From Streptomyces mobaraensis NBRC 13819 = DSM 40847 (GTDB lineage Bacteria; Actinomycetota; Actinomycetes; Streptomycetales; Streptomycetaceae): a stretch of 64,000 nucleotides of DNA. Both the position numbers and the translations under genes were made by a program. A model generated the notes under the pieces. That model worked only from the letters and a program-made list of their open reading frames with translations. It made no database searches and was not told where the DNA came from. The stretch covers positions 372,001 through 436,000 of the forward strand of contig NZ_CP072827.1 of the NCBI RefSeq assembly GCF_017916255.1. The letters run 5' to 3'. Shown here in pieces: positions 28,483 to 37,999 of the stretch; position 1 is the first letter of the stretch, and each line of letters opens with the position of its first letter.

Positions 28483-29076
28483 ATGCACGACGGCAGAACA
28501 GTACGGGTCTCCAAGTACCTCTCGAAGCACCTGCGTCACGAGCCCGGGCGCATCGGCCTCCGGCTCGACGCGGCGGGCTGGGTGCGGATCGACGAGCTCC
28601 TGGCCGCTGCCGCCGCCCACGGCTTCCCGTTCACCCGCGAGGAGCTGGTCCACGTCGTGGCCGTCGACGACAAACGGCGGTTCGCCGTGGACGGGGAGCG
28701 GATCCGGGCCCGGCAGGGGCATTCGGTGCCGGTGGACCTGGCCCTGCCGCCCGCCGAGCCGCCGCCGTACCTGTACCACGGCACCGTGGCGCGCTTCCTG
28801 CCCGCGATCCGCGCCGAGGGCCTGCGCCCCATGAACCGCCATCACGTGCACCTCTCGCCGGACCGCGAGACCGCCACCCGGGTGGGCGCCCGGCGCGGCC
28901 GTCCCGTCGTCCTCGCCGTCGACAGCGGCGCCATGCGCGCCGCCGGGCACGTCTTCCACGTCACCGGCAACGGGGTGTGGCTGACGGCCGCGGTCCCCGC
29001 CCGCTACCTGCGCTTCCGGTCCGGTGGCGGGACGGGTGGCGGGGAGGGCGGGAAGGGGGCGGCCGGGCGGTCGTGA
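28483..29076 (+). CDS. kptA: RNA 2'-phosphotransferase (Tpt1/KptA family)
   Basis: About 197 aa. It transfers the 2'-phosphate of RNA to NAD, giving ADP-ribose cyclic phosphate. SKYLSKHLRHEPGRIGL opens the N-terminal winged-helix lobe; YLYHGTVARFLPAI and GLRPMNRHHVHLSPD form the NAD-binding lobe with the conserved His and Arg residues. The Gly-rich tail is extra. Bacteria with no known tRNA splicing often carry it and its native substrate there is unclear. Confidence 0.9.
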   Translation: MHDGRTVRVSKYLSKHLRHEPGRIGLRLDAAGWVRIDELLAAAAAHGFPFTREELVHVVAVDDKRRFAVDGERIRARQGHSVPVDLALPPAEPPPYLYHGTVARFLPAIRAEGLRPMNRHHVHLSPDRETATRVGARRGRPVVLAVDSGAMRAAGHVFHVTGNGVWLTAAVPARYLRFRSGGGTGGGEGGKGAAGRS

Positions 29077-29149
29077 GAGCGGCGCGGCCCCGCGCCCCCG
29101 GCAGGATGCGGTCTGATTCGGCGGCCGGTGACCGGGCAAGTGATGTGCT

Positions 29150-30034
29150 GTGGTCATCCCTGTGCACGACGTGAATCCGGTGCGGCGCACCCCGTGGGTG
29201 ACGTACGCGCTCGTCCTCGTCAACGTCGTGGTCTTCCTGCGCACCCCCGGCGTGACCGGCTCGGTGACCGGTGACAGCGGCCTCGCGGACCTCTGCCGCC
29301 TCCACGCCTTCCTCGACCGGTGGGGGGCCGTGCCGCGCGAGCTGGTGCACGCCCGGCTGCCGGGGCTGGTGCCCACCGGGGAGGTGGGTGTGGGGCCGGC
29401 CGGCCCGGGGTGCCTGGTCGGGCCGCCCGCGTACGACAAGTCGCCGCCGCTGTCCGTGCTGACCGCGATGTTCCTGCACGGCAGCTGGTTGCACCTGCTC
29501 GGCAACATGCTCTTCTTATGGATCTTCGGGGACAACGTCGAGGACCGTCTCGGCCATGTGCGGTACCTGCTGTTCTACGGCTTCTGCGGTTACGCCGCCG
29601 CCTACGGGTTCGCGCTGGCCGACACCGACTCCGGCACCCCGCTCATCGGCGCCTCGGGCGCCATCGCCGGGGTGCTCGGCGCCTACCTCGTCCTGTTCCC
29701 CCGGGCGAGGGTCTGGGTACTGGTGCCGTTCCTGCTCTTCCTGCCCCTGCGCCTGCCCTCCTGGGTGGTCCTCGGGCTGTGGTTCGTCCTCCAGGCGGTG
29801 TACTCCTACGGCGCGGGCGTCTCCGACGCCGCGAACGTGGCGTACCTGGCACACGTGGTCGGCTTCGTCACGGGAATGCTGCTCGCCTGGCCGCTGCGGC
29901 GGGGAGCGCCTCCTCCGCCCGAACCACCGGGGCCGCGGTGGGGCCGGGGTGTCCGGCCCGGCACGCCGTGGCGGATCCAGCGGATCCAGGTGTATCGATC
30001 ACGAGCCATGCCCGCGTACCGGGCCGGCCTCTAG
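29150..30034 (+). CDS. Rhomboid-family intramembrane serine protease
   Basis: A 294-aa membrane protein with six to seven hydrophobic segments. The rhomboid hallmarks are FLHGSWLHLLGNMLFLWIFG, the catalytic Ser in IGASGAIAGVLGAYL, and a later His in VAYLAHVVGFVTGML. It cleaves substrates within the membrane; targets are unknown. GTG start. Its stop overlaps the stop of the convergent SDR gene by a few bases. Confidence 0.9.
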   Translation: MVIPVHDVNPVRRTPWVTYALVLVNVVVFLRTPGVTGSVTGDSGLADLCRLHAFLDRWGAVPRELVHARLPGLVPTGEVGVGPAGPGCLVGPPAYDKSPPLSVLTAMFLHGSWLHLLGNMLFLWIFGDNVEDRLGHVRYLLFYGFCGYAAAYGFALADTDSGTPLIGASGAIAGVLGAYLVLFPRARVWVLVPFLLFLPLRLPSWVVLGLWFVLQAVYSYGAGVSDAANVAYLAHVVGFVTGMLLAWPLRRGAPPPPEPPGPRWGRGVRPGTPWRIQRIQVYRSRAMPAYRAGL

Positions 30035-30783
30035 AGCTGGGTGGCACCGCCGTCGACGAGCAGCTCCGCACCCGTGGTGCAGGAGCTCTGGTCTCCGGCC
30101 AGGTAGAGGGCGGTGGCGGCGACCTCGTCGGGGCGGCCGAGGCGGCCGAGGGGAGTCGGTGCGGCGGGCTCGGCCGCCGCGGACCGGTCGTCCCGCGGGA
30201 ACGCGGCCCGCAGTTCGTCACCGCCGGGAGTCCCGACCGGGCCGGGAGTGAGGGCGTTGTCCCGGATCCGACGGCCGGCCAGTTCGGCGGCCCAGGTACG
30301 GGCGAGGCTGCGGATCGCGGCCTTGGTGGCGGCGTAGACACCGAGGCCCGGGACGGCGCGCAGGGCCGCGCTGGAGGAGAGCAGGATCACCGAGGCACCG
30401 TCCGGCAGCAGCGGCAGGGCCTTTTGGACGGTGAAGACCGTGCCTTTGAGGTTGACGGAGGTGGTGCGTTCGTACTGCTCCTCGGTGATCTCGCCGAGGG
30501 GGCCGTAGTCCCCGACACCGGCGTTGGCGACGACGACGTCGAGGCGCCCGCTGCGCTCCTCGATCTCGGCGAACAGCCGGTCGAGGTCGTCGAGCCGCGA
30601 CACGTCGCCCCGGATACCGATTCCGCGGTCGCCGACCCGCCTGACGGCGGCGTCCAGTTCGGCCTCGCGGCGGCCGGTCAGGTAGACCGTCGCTCCCTCG
30701 TCGGCGAACCGGCGCGCGATGGCCAGGCCGATGCCGGTCGAGGCGCCGGTCACCAGGGCGATCTTGTCGTCCAGCTGTCCCAT
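30031..30783 (-). CDS. Short-chain dehydrogenase/reductase
   Basis: A 250-aa classical SDR. NAD(P) motif TGASTGIG, the NAG motif in VVANAGVG, and the catalytic SSS...YAATK set are present. It ends with the common DGGATQL tail. GGAG precedes the ATG. A divergent-looking palindrome lies 22 bp upstream and the Rrf2-type gene is the next gene upstream on the same strand, so it is probably the target of that repressor. Substrate unknown. Confidence 0.88.
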   Translation of the reverse strand: MGQLDDKIALVTGASTGIGLAIARRFADEGATVYLTGRREAELDAAVRRVGDRGIGIRGDVSRLDDLDRLFAEIEERSGRLDVVVANAGVGDYGPLGEITEEQYERTTSVNLKGTVFTVQKALPLLPDGASVILLSSSAALRAVPGLGVYAATKAAIRSLARTWAAELAGRRIRDNALTPGPVGTPGGDELRAAFPRDDRSAAAEPAAPTPLGRLGRPDEVAATALYLAGDQSSCTTGAELLVDGGATQL

Positions 30784-30804
30784 GGGGTTCTCCGTATCCT
30801 TGAG

Positions 30805-30821
30805 GTAACCGTTTCTGTTAC
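30805..30821. promoter_or_regulatory. Palindrome upstream of the SDR gene (putative Rrf2-regulator site)
   Basis: GTAAC and GTTAC enclose CGTTTCT in a perfect 5-7-5 inverted repeat. A related sequence (GTAACCGTAGTTATGAC) lies upstream of the Rrf2 gene. Confidence 0.5.
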
Positions 30822-30872
30822 ATGAACGGGCGCGGGAAACCGCCGCTTGCGCGACCGGAGGTCAGGCCGGGC

Positions 30873-31304
30873 TCAGGAAGCTTTGAGCACGTCCCGGAGA
30901 ACGTCCTCCAGCGTGGTCCTCGCCAACTCCTCGCGGAGGACGGCCTCGATCCCTTCGTAGACGGAGGTCAGCGCCGGTCCGATGCCGCGGCCCACGACGC
31001 ACTGGGGGTCGGGAGACGAGCGGTGCAGCGCGAAAAGCGGCCCCGGTTCGACCACTTCGTGGACATCGAGCAGGGTGATCGCCTCCAGGTCCCGCGAAAG
31101 CGTCCAGCCGGCACCGGCGCCCCGCCGCGAGTCGACGAGGCGTGCTCGGCGGAGCTCGGACAGGAGGCGGCGGATCACCACCGGATTGGTGTCGACGCTC
31201 GTCGCGATCTGCTCGGAGGTGGCCACTTCATGACCACGGCGCTGGTACAGCCCGATCCACGTCAGGGCATGCGCCGCGATGGTCAGTCTGCTGTTGGCGC
31301 TCAC
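30873..31304 (-). CDS. Rrf2-family transcriptional regulator (YwnA/HypR type)
   Basis: A 143-aa winged-helix regulator. [40 protein letters not shown] is the Rrf2 DNA-binding region. Only one Cys (in PQCVVG) is present, so it does not carry the three-Cys iron-sulphur site of IscR/NsrR; a thiol-based redox switch is possible. GTG at 31304 is chosen because GAGGAGG precedes it; the longer frame upstream covers the putative operator. Confidence 0.85.
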   Translation of the reverse strand: MSANSRLTIAAHALTWIGLYQRRGHEVATSEQIATSVDTNPVVIRRLLSELRRARLVDSRRGAGAGWTLSRDLEAITLLDVHEVVEPGPLFALHRSSPDPQCVVGRGIGPALTSVYEGIEAVLREELARTTLEDVLRDVLKAS

Positions 31305-31344
31305 GTCGCCCTCCTCACCTCCCTCAAGCCCCGCCGCGCGGTCG

Positions 31345-31356
31345 TAACCGTAGTTA
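31345..31356. promoter_or_regulatory. Palindrome upstream of the Rrf2 gene
   Basis: TAAC and GTTA enclose CGTA. The surrounding 18 bases match the site at 30805 at 13 positions, supporting a common binding protein, most simply the Rrf2 regulator itself. Confidence 0.45.
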
Positions 31357-31790
31357 TGACATTCACCGGCGGCAAGACTGCCCCGGCGTTGCCGATTCCG
31401 GCCGCGCGCGGCCGTCCAGGGCGTCCGCGCGCGGCGGTCGCCCCTGTTCACAGGCCCGGCCGCGCCCGTCCCCACGTGCGGCGGGACCGGCCCGAAGACC
31501 GGTCGCTGGCCGGAGCCGCGCCCGGTCGCGCGAGAAAATACCAGCGCGGGCGGGCCCGACGGGTCCAGGATGAACTCCGGCGCCCGGCACGGGGGTACGG
31601 GCGCCCGCGAGGACCGAACGGCCCGGCCGGGTGCCGCACGCTTCCCGGCCGGGCCGCGGACGGCGGACGGGCGCGCGTGCGGCGCCTCGGCTGCGTCACC
31701 TCGCCCCGCCGTCGTACGGGCAGGGAACGCGCGCCGCCCACCGGATCGCGGTCTGGCCCCGCACGCTGATTGGGGGCCGCGGGGTGCGCT
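31357..31790. other. Intergenic region, no gene seen
   Basis: About 430 bp between divergent genes. I see no convincing gene. A TAGCCT hexamer at 31795-31800 may be the -10 of the downstream methyltransferase, giving a very short leader. Confidence 0.3.
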
Positions 31791-31810
31791 CCGCTAGCCT
31801 GAGCGGCACG

Positions 31811-32965
31811 ATGAAGCGTTTTTCCACGTCATGGGGCACATTCGACCTCGCCCGCTTTCCCGAGGACCCGCGCGACCGGCTGTTCGCCTGGGACGCCGCC
31901 GACGAGTACCTGCTGCGGCACCTCGCGGGCGGGGACGACGGCCCGGTGGACCTGTCGGGCGACGTGGTCGTCGTCGGCGACCGCTGGGGCGCCCTGGTCA
32001 CGGCCCTCGCCGCGCACCGCCCCACGCAGATCACGGACTCCTTCCTGACCCAGCAGGCGACCCGGGTAAACCTGGACCGCAACGGCGTCCCGGCGGATTC
32101 GGTACGGCTGCTGTCCACGCGGGACACCCCGCCGGAGCGGATCGACGTCCTGCTGGTCCGGGTACCCAAGAGCCTGGCCCTGCTGGAGGACCAGCTGCGC
32201 CGGCTGGCGCCCGCCGTGCACGCGGGGACGACGGTCGTCGGTACGGGCAAGGTCACCGAGATCCACACCTCGACGCTGAAGCTGTTCGAGGACGTCCTCG
32301 GGCCGACGCGGACGTCGCTCGCGGTCAAGAAGGCCCGGCTGATCTTCTGCTCGCCGGACCCGGGGCTCGTGCGGCGGCCCAGCCCCTGGCCGATCGAGCA
32401 CACCCTGGGCCCGGACGCCGGGCCGGCCGCCGGGCTGACCGTGGTCAACCACGCGGGCGTGTTCTGCGCGGACCGCCTCGACATCGGCACCCGCTTCTTC
32501 CTCAACCACCTCCCCCGGCGGCGGGGCGGCGGGCGCGTGGTGGACCTCGGCTGCGGCAACGGCGTGCTGGGCACGGCCGCCGCGGTGGCCGACCCGGACG
32601 CCCAGGTGCTGTTCACGGACGAGTCGCACCAGGCCGTCGCCTCCGCACGGGCCACCTTCCGGGCGAACGCCGGGGAGGGGCGGACGGCCGAGTTCGTCGT
32701 GGGCGACGCGCTGTCGGCGGTGGCCCCCGGCTCGGTGGACCTGGTGCTCAACAACCCGCCCTTCCACTCGCACCAGGCCACGACCGACACCACGGCCTGG
32801 CGGATGTTCACCGGCGCGCGGCGGGCGCTGCGCCCGGGCGGGGAGCTGTGGGTCGTCGGCAACCGGCATCTCGGGTACCACGTCAAGCTGCGCCGGATCT
32901 TCGGCAACTGCGAAGTGGTGGCGGGCGACCCGAAGTTCGTGGTGCTGCGGGCCGTGAAGCGGTAG
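31811..32965 (+). CDS. RsmC/RlmG-like rRNA guanine-N2 methyltransferase
   Basis: About 384 aa, matching the two-domain RsmC/RlmG length. The C-terminal catalytic domain has VVDLGCGNGVLGTAAA (motif I) and LVLNNPPFHSHQAT (motif IV, NPPFH type typical of N2-guanine methylation). The N-terminal half is a degenerate methyltransferase-like domain. It probably modifies 16S or 23S rRNA; which site cannot be told. Confidence 0.82.
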   Translation: MKRFSTSWGTFDLARFPEDPRDRLFAWDAADEYLLRHLAGGDDGPVDLSGDVVVVGDRWGALVTALAAHRPTQITDSFLTQQATRVNLDRNGVPADSVRLLSTRDTPPERIDVLLVRVPKSLALLEDQLRRLAPAVHAGTTVVGTGKVTEIHTSTLKLFEDVLGPTRTSLAVKKARLIFCSPDPGLVRRPSPWPIEHTLGPDAGPAAGLTVVNHAGVFCADRLDIGTRFFLNHLPRRRGGGRVVDLGCGNGVLGTAAAVADPDAQVLFTDESHQAVASARATFRANAGEGRTAEFVVGDALSAVAPGSVDLVLNNPPFHSHQATTDTTAWRMFTGARRALRPGGELWVVGNRHLGYHVKLRRIFGNCEVVAGDPKFVVLRAVKR

Positions 32966-33000
32966 CGCCTGACGGCGCGTTCGGGGCGGGCGTACCGGGC

Positions 33001-33054
33001 GCCGACGGGCCGGCCGGCACACCGCCGGTGTCCGGTCTCGGCCCGGCCGTCGGC
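33001..33054. terminator. Stem-loop cluster between convergent genes
   Basis: GCCGACGG (33001-33008) pairs with CCGTCGGC (33047-33054), and a smaller ACACCG/CGGTGT hairpin lies inside. The position between two convergent stops suggests termination. Confidence 0.45.
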
Positions 33055-33134
33055 CGGCCCTCCGGGGGTACGCCCCGCCCTTTCACCGTTTCCCGCGGGA
33101 GGGCCCGCGCCCCCGCGAGCGACTTCGCCGCTCG

Positions 33135-33995
33135 TCAGCCCGGCAGCGCCACCTCCTCCACCCTCGGCAGGATCAGCGCCCCGGTGACGATCATGAGGAC
33201 GCCGACGGCCTCCGGGATCAGCCACCAGCCGGTGCGGACGTGTTCCTCGTACACCATGAGCCCCAGCGTGAGGCTGACGAGCGCGTCCCCGAGGGTGAGG
33301 GCGGGCTGGGAGGCGAGCAACGGCCCGGACTCCATGGCGTTGGAGAGCAGGAAGAGGGAGACCGCCCCGGCGGCGGCGAAGGCGTACGTCTGCCAGCAGG
33401 TGAGGAAGGCGCCCGCGCCGTGCCGGGCGAAGGTGGTGGCGGCGTCCTTCATCAGCGCGGCGGTCAGGGCGTAGCCGACGGCCGCCGCCGCGCCGAAGAG
33501 GGCGGCCCGCGCCTTGCCCCGGGGGCGCGGCAGGGCGGCCACGACGCAGCCGGCCATCGCCGCGGCGGCGGCCGTCAGCGCGGCCAGCCAGCGGGCGGTG
33601 CCGACGTGGACGTGTTCCCCGGTCGGCGCGGCGGCGGCCAGCGCCAGCCCCAGCCCGGCGGCGACCAGCAGGATCGCCGCCCAGCCGTACGCCGGCAGCC
33701 GGCGGCGGAAGACGGTGCCGGCGATCAGCAGCGCGAACGGGAGCTCGCTGACGAAGATGGGCTGCACCAGCGAGAGGGATCCCAGGGAGAGCGCGAGCGC
33801 CTGGAAGACCGCGGCGCAGAGGACGGCGCCGATGCCGGCGAACCAGGCGGGGTGCCGCAGCAGGTCACGGACCAGGCGGAGGCTGAAGGCGTCGGCCTTC
33901 GGGACGGTTCGGGCCGCCAGCCGCTGGAGCACCACGGCGGTGGCGTTGCTGACGGCGGCCAGTACGGCGAACAGCAGCGTGAGGACGTCTGCCAC
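33135..33995 (-). CDS. DMT-superfamily membrane protein
   Basis: A 286-aa protein with about nine to ten hydrophobic segments in two similar halves, like EamA-type transporters. It begins VLTLLFAVLAAVSNATAVVLQR, a form common in actinobacterial members. The GTG start has GGAGGGGAG eight bases upstream. Substrate unknown. Confidence 0.75.
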   Translation of the reverse strand: MADVLTLLFAVLAAVSNATAVVLQRLAARTVPKADAFSLRLVRDLLRHPAWFAGIGAVLCAAVFQALALSLGSLSLVQPIFVSELPFALLIAGTVFRRRLPAYGWAAILLVAAGLGLALAAAAPTGEHVHVGTARWLAALTAAAAAMAGCVVAALPRPRGKARAALFGAAAAVGYALTAALMKDAATTFARHGAGAFLTCWQTYAFAAAGAVSLFLLSNAMESGPLLASQPALTLGDALVSLTLGLMVYEEHVRTGWWLIPEAVGVLMIVTGALILPRVEEVALPG

Positions 33996-34233
33996 GTGTC
34001 GCTCCCCTCCTGTCCGGGCGGCGGGCGGTCGCTTGCGTCACGTGCGTCACGGTGGCAGAGCACACCACCCCACCGGCCCCGCGGCGCCCCCCGGAACCCG
34101 GTCGTCACACGATCAGTCGATCCGACGCATGCCCCAGGACGGCCGGTTGCGCGCTTGCGCCCGGCGCGGCCCGGCACGGAAGGTGACGGGGCCGGGCGCA
34201 CCCGCCCGGCAGGCGCTTGCCGAGGAGGGCAGT

Positions 34234-34887
34234 GTGATCCACATCAGTGAGACCCTGGCGCTCCAGACGGTCGAGGACTTCCTGGACGCGGAGGAGCGGG
34301 CGCGGCTGGCCAAGTTCGTGGACGCCGACCCCGTCGCGTCCCGCCGTCCGGTGCGGCAGGCGGAGGTGGTGCCCGCCCCGGCCGGAGCCGGGGAGATCCT
34401 GCGCCGGGCGACGGAACGGGCGCTGCCCGCGATCCGGCGGGCGCTCCCGTCGGTGCGGGACGCGGGCCCCTGGGGTTACACCGAGCTCTGGCCGGGGGAC
34501 GCGGTCCCCACGCACCTCGACGGGATCCCGTCCCCCGGCACCGCCCCGCGCCGGATCGGGCGGATCGGGGTGTCGGTCGCCGACGCGGACGAGGGCGGGC
34601 TGTTCTACGTCGAGACGACGTCCAGCGGCGCGCCCTGGACGGGTGCGGTGGCCGGTGAGACCGAGGGCTTCGCCCCGGGCACGCCCCTCACCCGCTGCCT
34701 CCCCCACCAGCCGGCCGGGCGCGGGCACGCGGCCGAGGCGGGCTGGTTGTCCCGTACGCCCACGACCCGTTGGACGACGGCCGCTCCGGCGGGGGTGGCG
34801 GTCGCCTACGGGTCCCAGCTGATCCACGGGGTGACTCCCGTGACGCGCGGCCGGCTCCGGAAGTTCGTCGCGGATCTGCTCGCGTGA
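34234..34887 (+). CDS. Probable 2-oxoglutarate/Fe(II)-dependent oxygenase-like protein
   Basis: About 217 aa. THLDG (HxD) and a later HGVTPVTRGRLRKFV give the His-Asp...His...Arg arrangement of the double-stranded beta-helix oxygenases, so Fe(II) and 2-oxoglutarate binding is plausible. The longer frame from 34130 is rejected because GAGGAGG lies just before the GTG at 34234. Substrate unknown; the family call is moderate. Confidence 0.6.
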   Translation: MIHISETLALQTVEDFLDAEERARLAKFVDADPVASRRPVRQAEVVPAPAGAGEILRRATERALPAIRRALPSVRDAGPWGYTELWPGDAVPTHLDGIPSPGTAPRRIGRIGVSVADADEGGLFYVETTSSGAPWTGAVAGETEGFAPGTPLTRCLPHQPAGRGHAAEAGWLSRTPTTRWTTAAPAGVAVAYGSQLIHGVTPVTRGRLRKFVADLLA

Positions 34888-34983
34888 GAACGGCGGCGGG
34901 GCAGACGGCCGACCGTGCCGCCCGCCTGCCGCGCGGGCGTCGGGGTGGCCGCGACGGCAGGCGGCCGGACGACGGTACCCCGA

Positions 34984-36555
34984 TCACGCCTTGACGGCGG
35001 CACCGTCCCGGGCGGGCTCCGTCTCGCTCGCCGCGGTCCGGGTCGGGGGCTGCGGCGGGGTGGGGCGGACGAGGGCCAGGGTGAGGAGGCCGCCCAGGAC
35101 CGCGGCGGCGGCGGACCACAGGAAGACGGACTGGAGGCCGTCGGCGAAGGCGCGGTGGACCAGTTCCCCGGCCGTGCCCCGGTGCGCCTCCGGCGCGGCG
35201 GCGACGAGGCGCCGGGCCTGACCGCCGGCGAGGGCGGAGGCGGCGCCGTGCGGGTCCGGGACGGCGCCGGAGAGGTCGCCGCGGGCGGCGTGGGTGAAGA
35301 CGGCGCCGAGGACGGCGATGGCGAGGCTGGTGCCGAGCTGGCGGAAGGTGTTGACCGCGCCGGCGGCCATGCCCATGCGCTGCGGCGGCACGCTGCCGGT
35401 CGCGGCCGAGACCAGCACCGGTGTCGCCAGGCCGACGCCGACGCCCGCGACGGCGAGCCCGAGGACCAGGGCCGAGCGGCCGGCGTCGGCGGACATCGCG
35501 GTGTACAGCAGGTACATGCCGAGGGCGACGAGCAGCAGGCCGACGCCGATGGGCAGGCGCGGCGCGATCCGCTGGGTGTACCGGCCGGCGAGGGCGGCCA
35601 CGAGGAAGGAGGCCACGGCCATCGGCGTCAGGGCGAGGCCGCTCTCCACCGGGCCGAGGCCGAGCACGGACTGCAGCCATATGGAGACGAGGACGAGGCC
35701 GCCGAACGCGCCGCCCTGGAACAGCAGCGCGCCGCCCATCAGGCCGGCGAACGACGGCCGGCGGAGCAGGGCCAGGTCGAGCATGGGAACCTCGCCCCGG
35801 CGCCCGGCGCGGGTCTCGGCGAGGACGAACCCGACGAGGGCGGCGGCCGCGACGGCGAACGAGGTGAGGACGGTGGCCGACGTCCAGCCGGACTCGGCGC
35901 TGCGGATGAATCCGTAGGTCAGGGCCGCCGCGGCGAGGGTGAAGGTGACGGCACCGGGGACGTCGACCCGGGTGCGCCGGGCGCCGGCGGCGCGCGGCCG
36001 GTCGGCGCGGACGACGCGGAGGGTGAGCAGCACGGCCGCCGCGGCGATCGGCAGGTTGACCAGGAAGATCGCTTCCCAGCCGATGTGCTCGGTGAGCAGG
36101 CCGCCGAGGATGGGTCCGGCCGCCGCGGCGGCGCCGTTGACGGCGCCCCAGATCCCGAACGCCGTGCCCCGGTCCCGGCCCTGGTAGGTGGCGCCGAGCA
36201 GGGCCGCCGAGGTCGCGAACATCGCGGCGCCGCCGGCGCCCTGCACCGCGCGGGCGGCGACCAGGACGCCGGCGTCGGGGGCGAGTCCACAGCCCAGGGA
36301 GGCCAGGGCGAACAGCGTGAGGCCGATGACGTAGAGCCGGCGGTGGCCGAACAGGTCGGCCAGCGAGCCGGCGACGAGCAGCAGCGCGGCCAGGGACAGG
36401 GCGTAGGCGTCGACCACCCACTGGAGGGACGAGAAGGTGGCGTCGAGGTCGTCCCCCATCTCCGGCAGGGCGACGTTCACGATGGTGACGTCCACCAGCA
36501 GGATGAAGGCGCCCAGGCTCACCGCCACCAAGGGCCACCACTTGCGCATGATCAC
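34984..36555 (-). CDS. MFS exporter, DHA2 family (EmrB/QacA type)
   Basis: A 523-aa transporter with about fourteen hydrophobic segments. Signatures: LVDVTIVNVALPEMGDDL (motif D1), LFGHRR (motif A) and AAGPILGGLLTEHIGWEAIF (motif C). It exports drugs by proton antiport. GTG at 36555 with GGAGGA upstream, or ATG six bases later, are both possible starts. It is divergent from the Lrp/AsnC gene. Confidence 0.9.
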   Translation of the reverse strand: MIMRKWWPLVAVSLGAFILLVDVTIVNVALPEMGDDLDATFSSLQWVVDAYALSLAALLLVAGSLADLFGHRRLYVIGLTLFALASLGCGLAPDAGVLVAARAVQGAGGAAMFATSAALLGATYQGRDRGTAFGIWGAVNGAAAAAGPILGGLLTEHIGWEAIFLVNLPIAAAAVLLTLRVVRADRPRAAGARRTRVDVPGAVTFTLAAAALTYGFIRSAESGWTSATVLTSFAVAAAALVGFVLAETRAGRRGEVPMLDLALLRRPSFAGLMGGALLFQGGAFGGLVLVSIWLQSVLGLGPVESGLALTPMAVASFLVAALAGRYTQRIAPRLPIGVGLLLVALGMYLLYTAMSADAGRSALVLGLAVAGVGVGLATPVLVSAATGSVPPQRMGMAAGAVNTFRQLGTSLAIAVLGAVFTHAARGDLSGAVPDPHGAASALAGGQARRLVAAAPEAHRGTAGELVHRAFADGLQSVFLWSAAAAVLGGLLTLALVRPTPPQPPTRTAASETEPARDGAAVKA

Positions 36556-36666
36556 TCCGTTTCCTCCGGGCCGCGGAGCGGTCTCCGCGTCACCCGCGCC
36601 GCAACCATCCGCCGGAACACCCTCCTCGCACAGCCAGGACCGCGTCGGGCGCGGAATCCGACAGCA

Positions 36667-36685
36667 TTTACCGTGAGACGGTGAA
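36667..36685. promoter_or_regulatory. Inverted repeat overlapping the Lrp-type gene start
   Basis: TTTACCGT and ACGGTGAA face each other across GAG, differing at one paired position. The site covers the GTG start at 36681, well placed for autorepression and for control of the divergent exporter. Confidence 0.4.
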
Positions 36686-37715
36686 TTTCGACACCGCGCC
36701 CGACGACCAGCGAGCGGTGCTGCCGCCGCTCGACACCTCCGACCAGGCCCTCGTCCACGCCCTCCAGATCGACGGCCGGGCGCCCTTCCGCAGGATCGCC
36801 GAGGTGCTCGGCGTCTCCGACCAGACGGTCGCCCGCCGCTACACGCGGCTGCGGTCGGCCGGCGTCCTGCGGGTGCTGGGGCTGACCGAGCCGCTGCGCC
36901 TGGGCCAGGCGCCGTGGATCGTCCGGATCCGCTGCGCGCCGGGCGCGTCCGCGCAGATCTCCACGGCGCTGGCCCGGCGCCGGGACACCACCTGGATCAA
37001 TCTGACGGCGGGCGGTACCGAGATCGCCTGTCTGGTGCGGCCGGAGCGGCCCGGGGAGGGCGTGCTGCTGCTGGAGAAGCTGCCGGGCACGCCCCGTGTG
37101 GTGGACGTCGCGGCCCACTCGCTGCTGCACGTCTTCTTCGGGCAGGAGCGCAGCCTGCTGACCAAGTCGGGCCCGCTCTCCGCCGGCCAGGTGGCCGCGC
37201 TGTCCCCCCGGGACGCCCCGGAGTCCCCGCCCGCCGACCCCGGCCCGGCCTTCCCGGTCGACGCGGCGGACCACCGGATGTTCGACGTCCTGGCGCTGGA
37301 CGGCCGGGCCTCCGTCGGGGAGCTCGCGGCGGCCACCGGCTGGTCGCAGACCACGGTGCGGCGCCGGATGGCGGAGCTGCGGGCGGCCGGGGTGCTGTAC
37401 TTCGACGTCGACTACCACCCGCGGGTGCTCCAGCGGAACTTCCGTTCCCTGCTGTGGCTGAACGTCGAGCCGTCCCGGATCGAGGAGGTCGGCAGGGCGC
37501 TCTCCGCCCATCCGGAGGTGGCGTTCGCGGCGGCGATCACGGGGGACGCCAATGTGCACGTCAGCGTGACGACACCGGACGTCACGGCGTTCTACCGCTA
37601 CCTCACGGGTCCGGTGGCGGCGCTGCCCGGCATCCTGGGCACCGGCTCGGCGCCCGTCCACCGCACGGTGAAGGGGGCCGGGCCGCTGTGGACGCCGCAG
37701 TGGGGGCAGTGGTGA
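36681..37715 (+). CDS. Tandem Lrp/AsnC-family transcriptional regulator
   Basis: A 344-aa protein with two complete AsnC units. The helix-turn-helix parts are DGRAPFRRIAEVLGVSDQTVARR (about 30-55) and DGRASVGELAAATGWSQTTVRRR (about 205-230); each is followed by an AsnC-type ligand-binding part. Its place beside the DHA2 exporter suggests that the exporter is its target. Confidence 0.88.
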   Translation: MNFDTAPDDQRAVLPPLDTSDQALVHALQIDGRAPFRRIAEVLGVSDQTVARRYTRLRSAGVLRVLGLTEPLRLGQAPWIVRIRCAPGASAQISTALARRRDTTWINLTAGGTEIACLVRPERPGEGVLLLEKLPGTPRVVDVAAHSLLHVFFGQERSLLTKSGPLSAGQVAALSPRDAPESPPADPGPAFPVDAADHRMFDVLALDGRASVGELAAATGWSQTTVRRRMAELRAAGVLYFDVDYHPRVLQRNFRSLLWLNVEPSRIEEVGRALSAHPEVAFAAAITGDANVHVSVTTPDVTAFYRYLTGPVAALPGILGTGSAPVHRTVKGAGPLWTPQWGQW

Positions 37716-37999
37716 GCCGCCGAAGGCAAGGGGCCCACTGGGCAGTTGTGGTCCGGACCAATCGAAACGTCGATTTCCGGCCCTCTCACCCCTTGTGCCT
37801 CAGAGGAATGTGCCGAGGGAAAATGCCGAAACCCACCCGCCGCGACGCTCCTTTCGCATACCTTCTGTCGCAACGGACACGCCACCGGTAATCGCCCGAG
37901 GGCGGGAGAGGATTGTGTGACCGTGCCGTGCACCCGCCCGACTCCATCCCATCCATCATGAGGCGCGCCTTGAGGCAGTTCGCCGGAAGGAGGCAGTCG

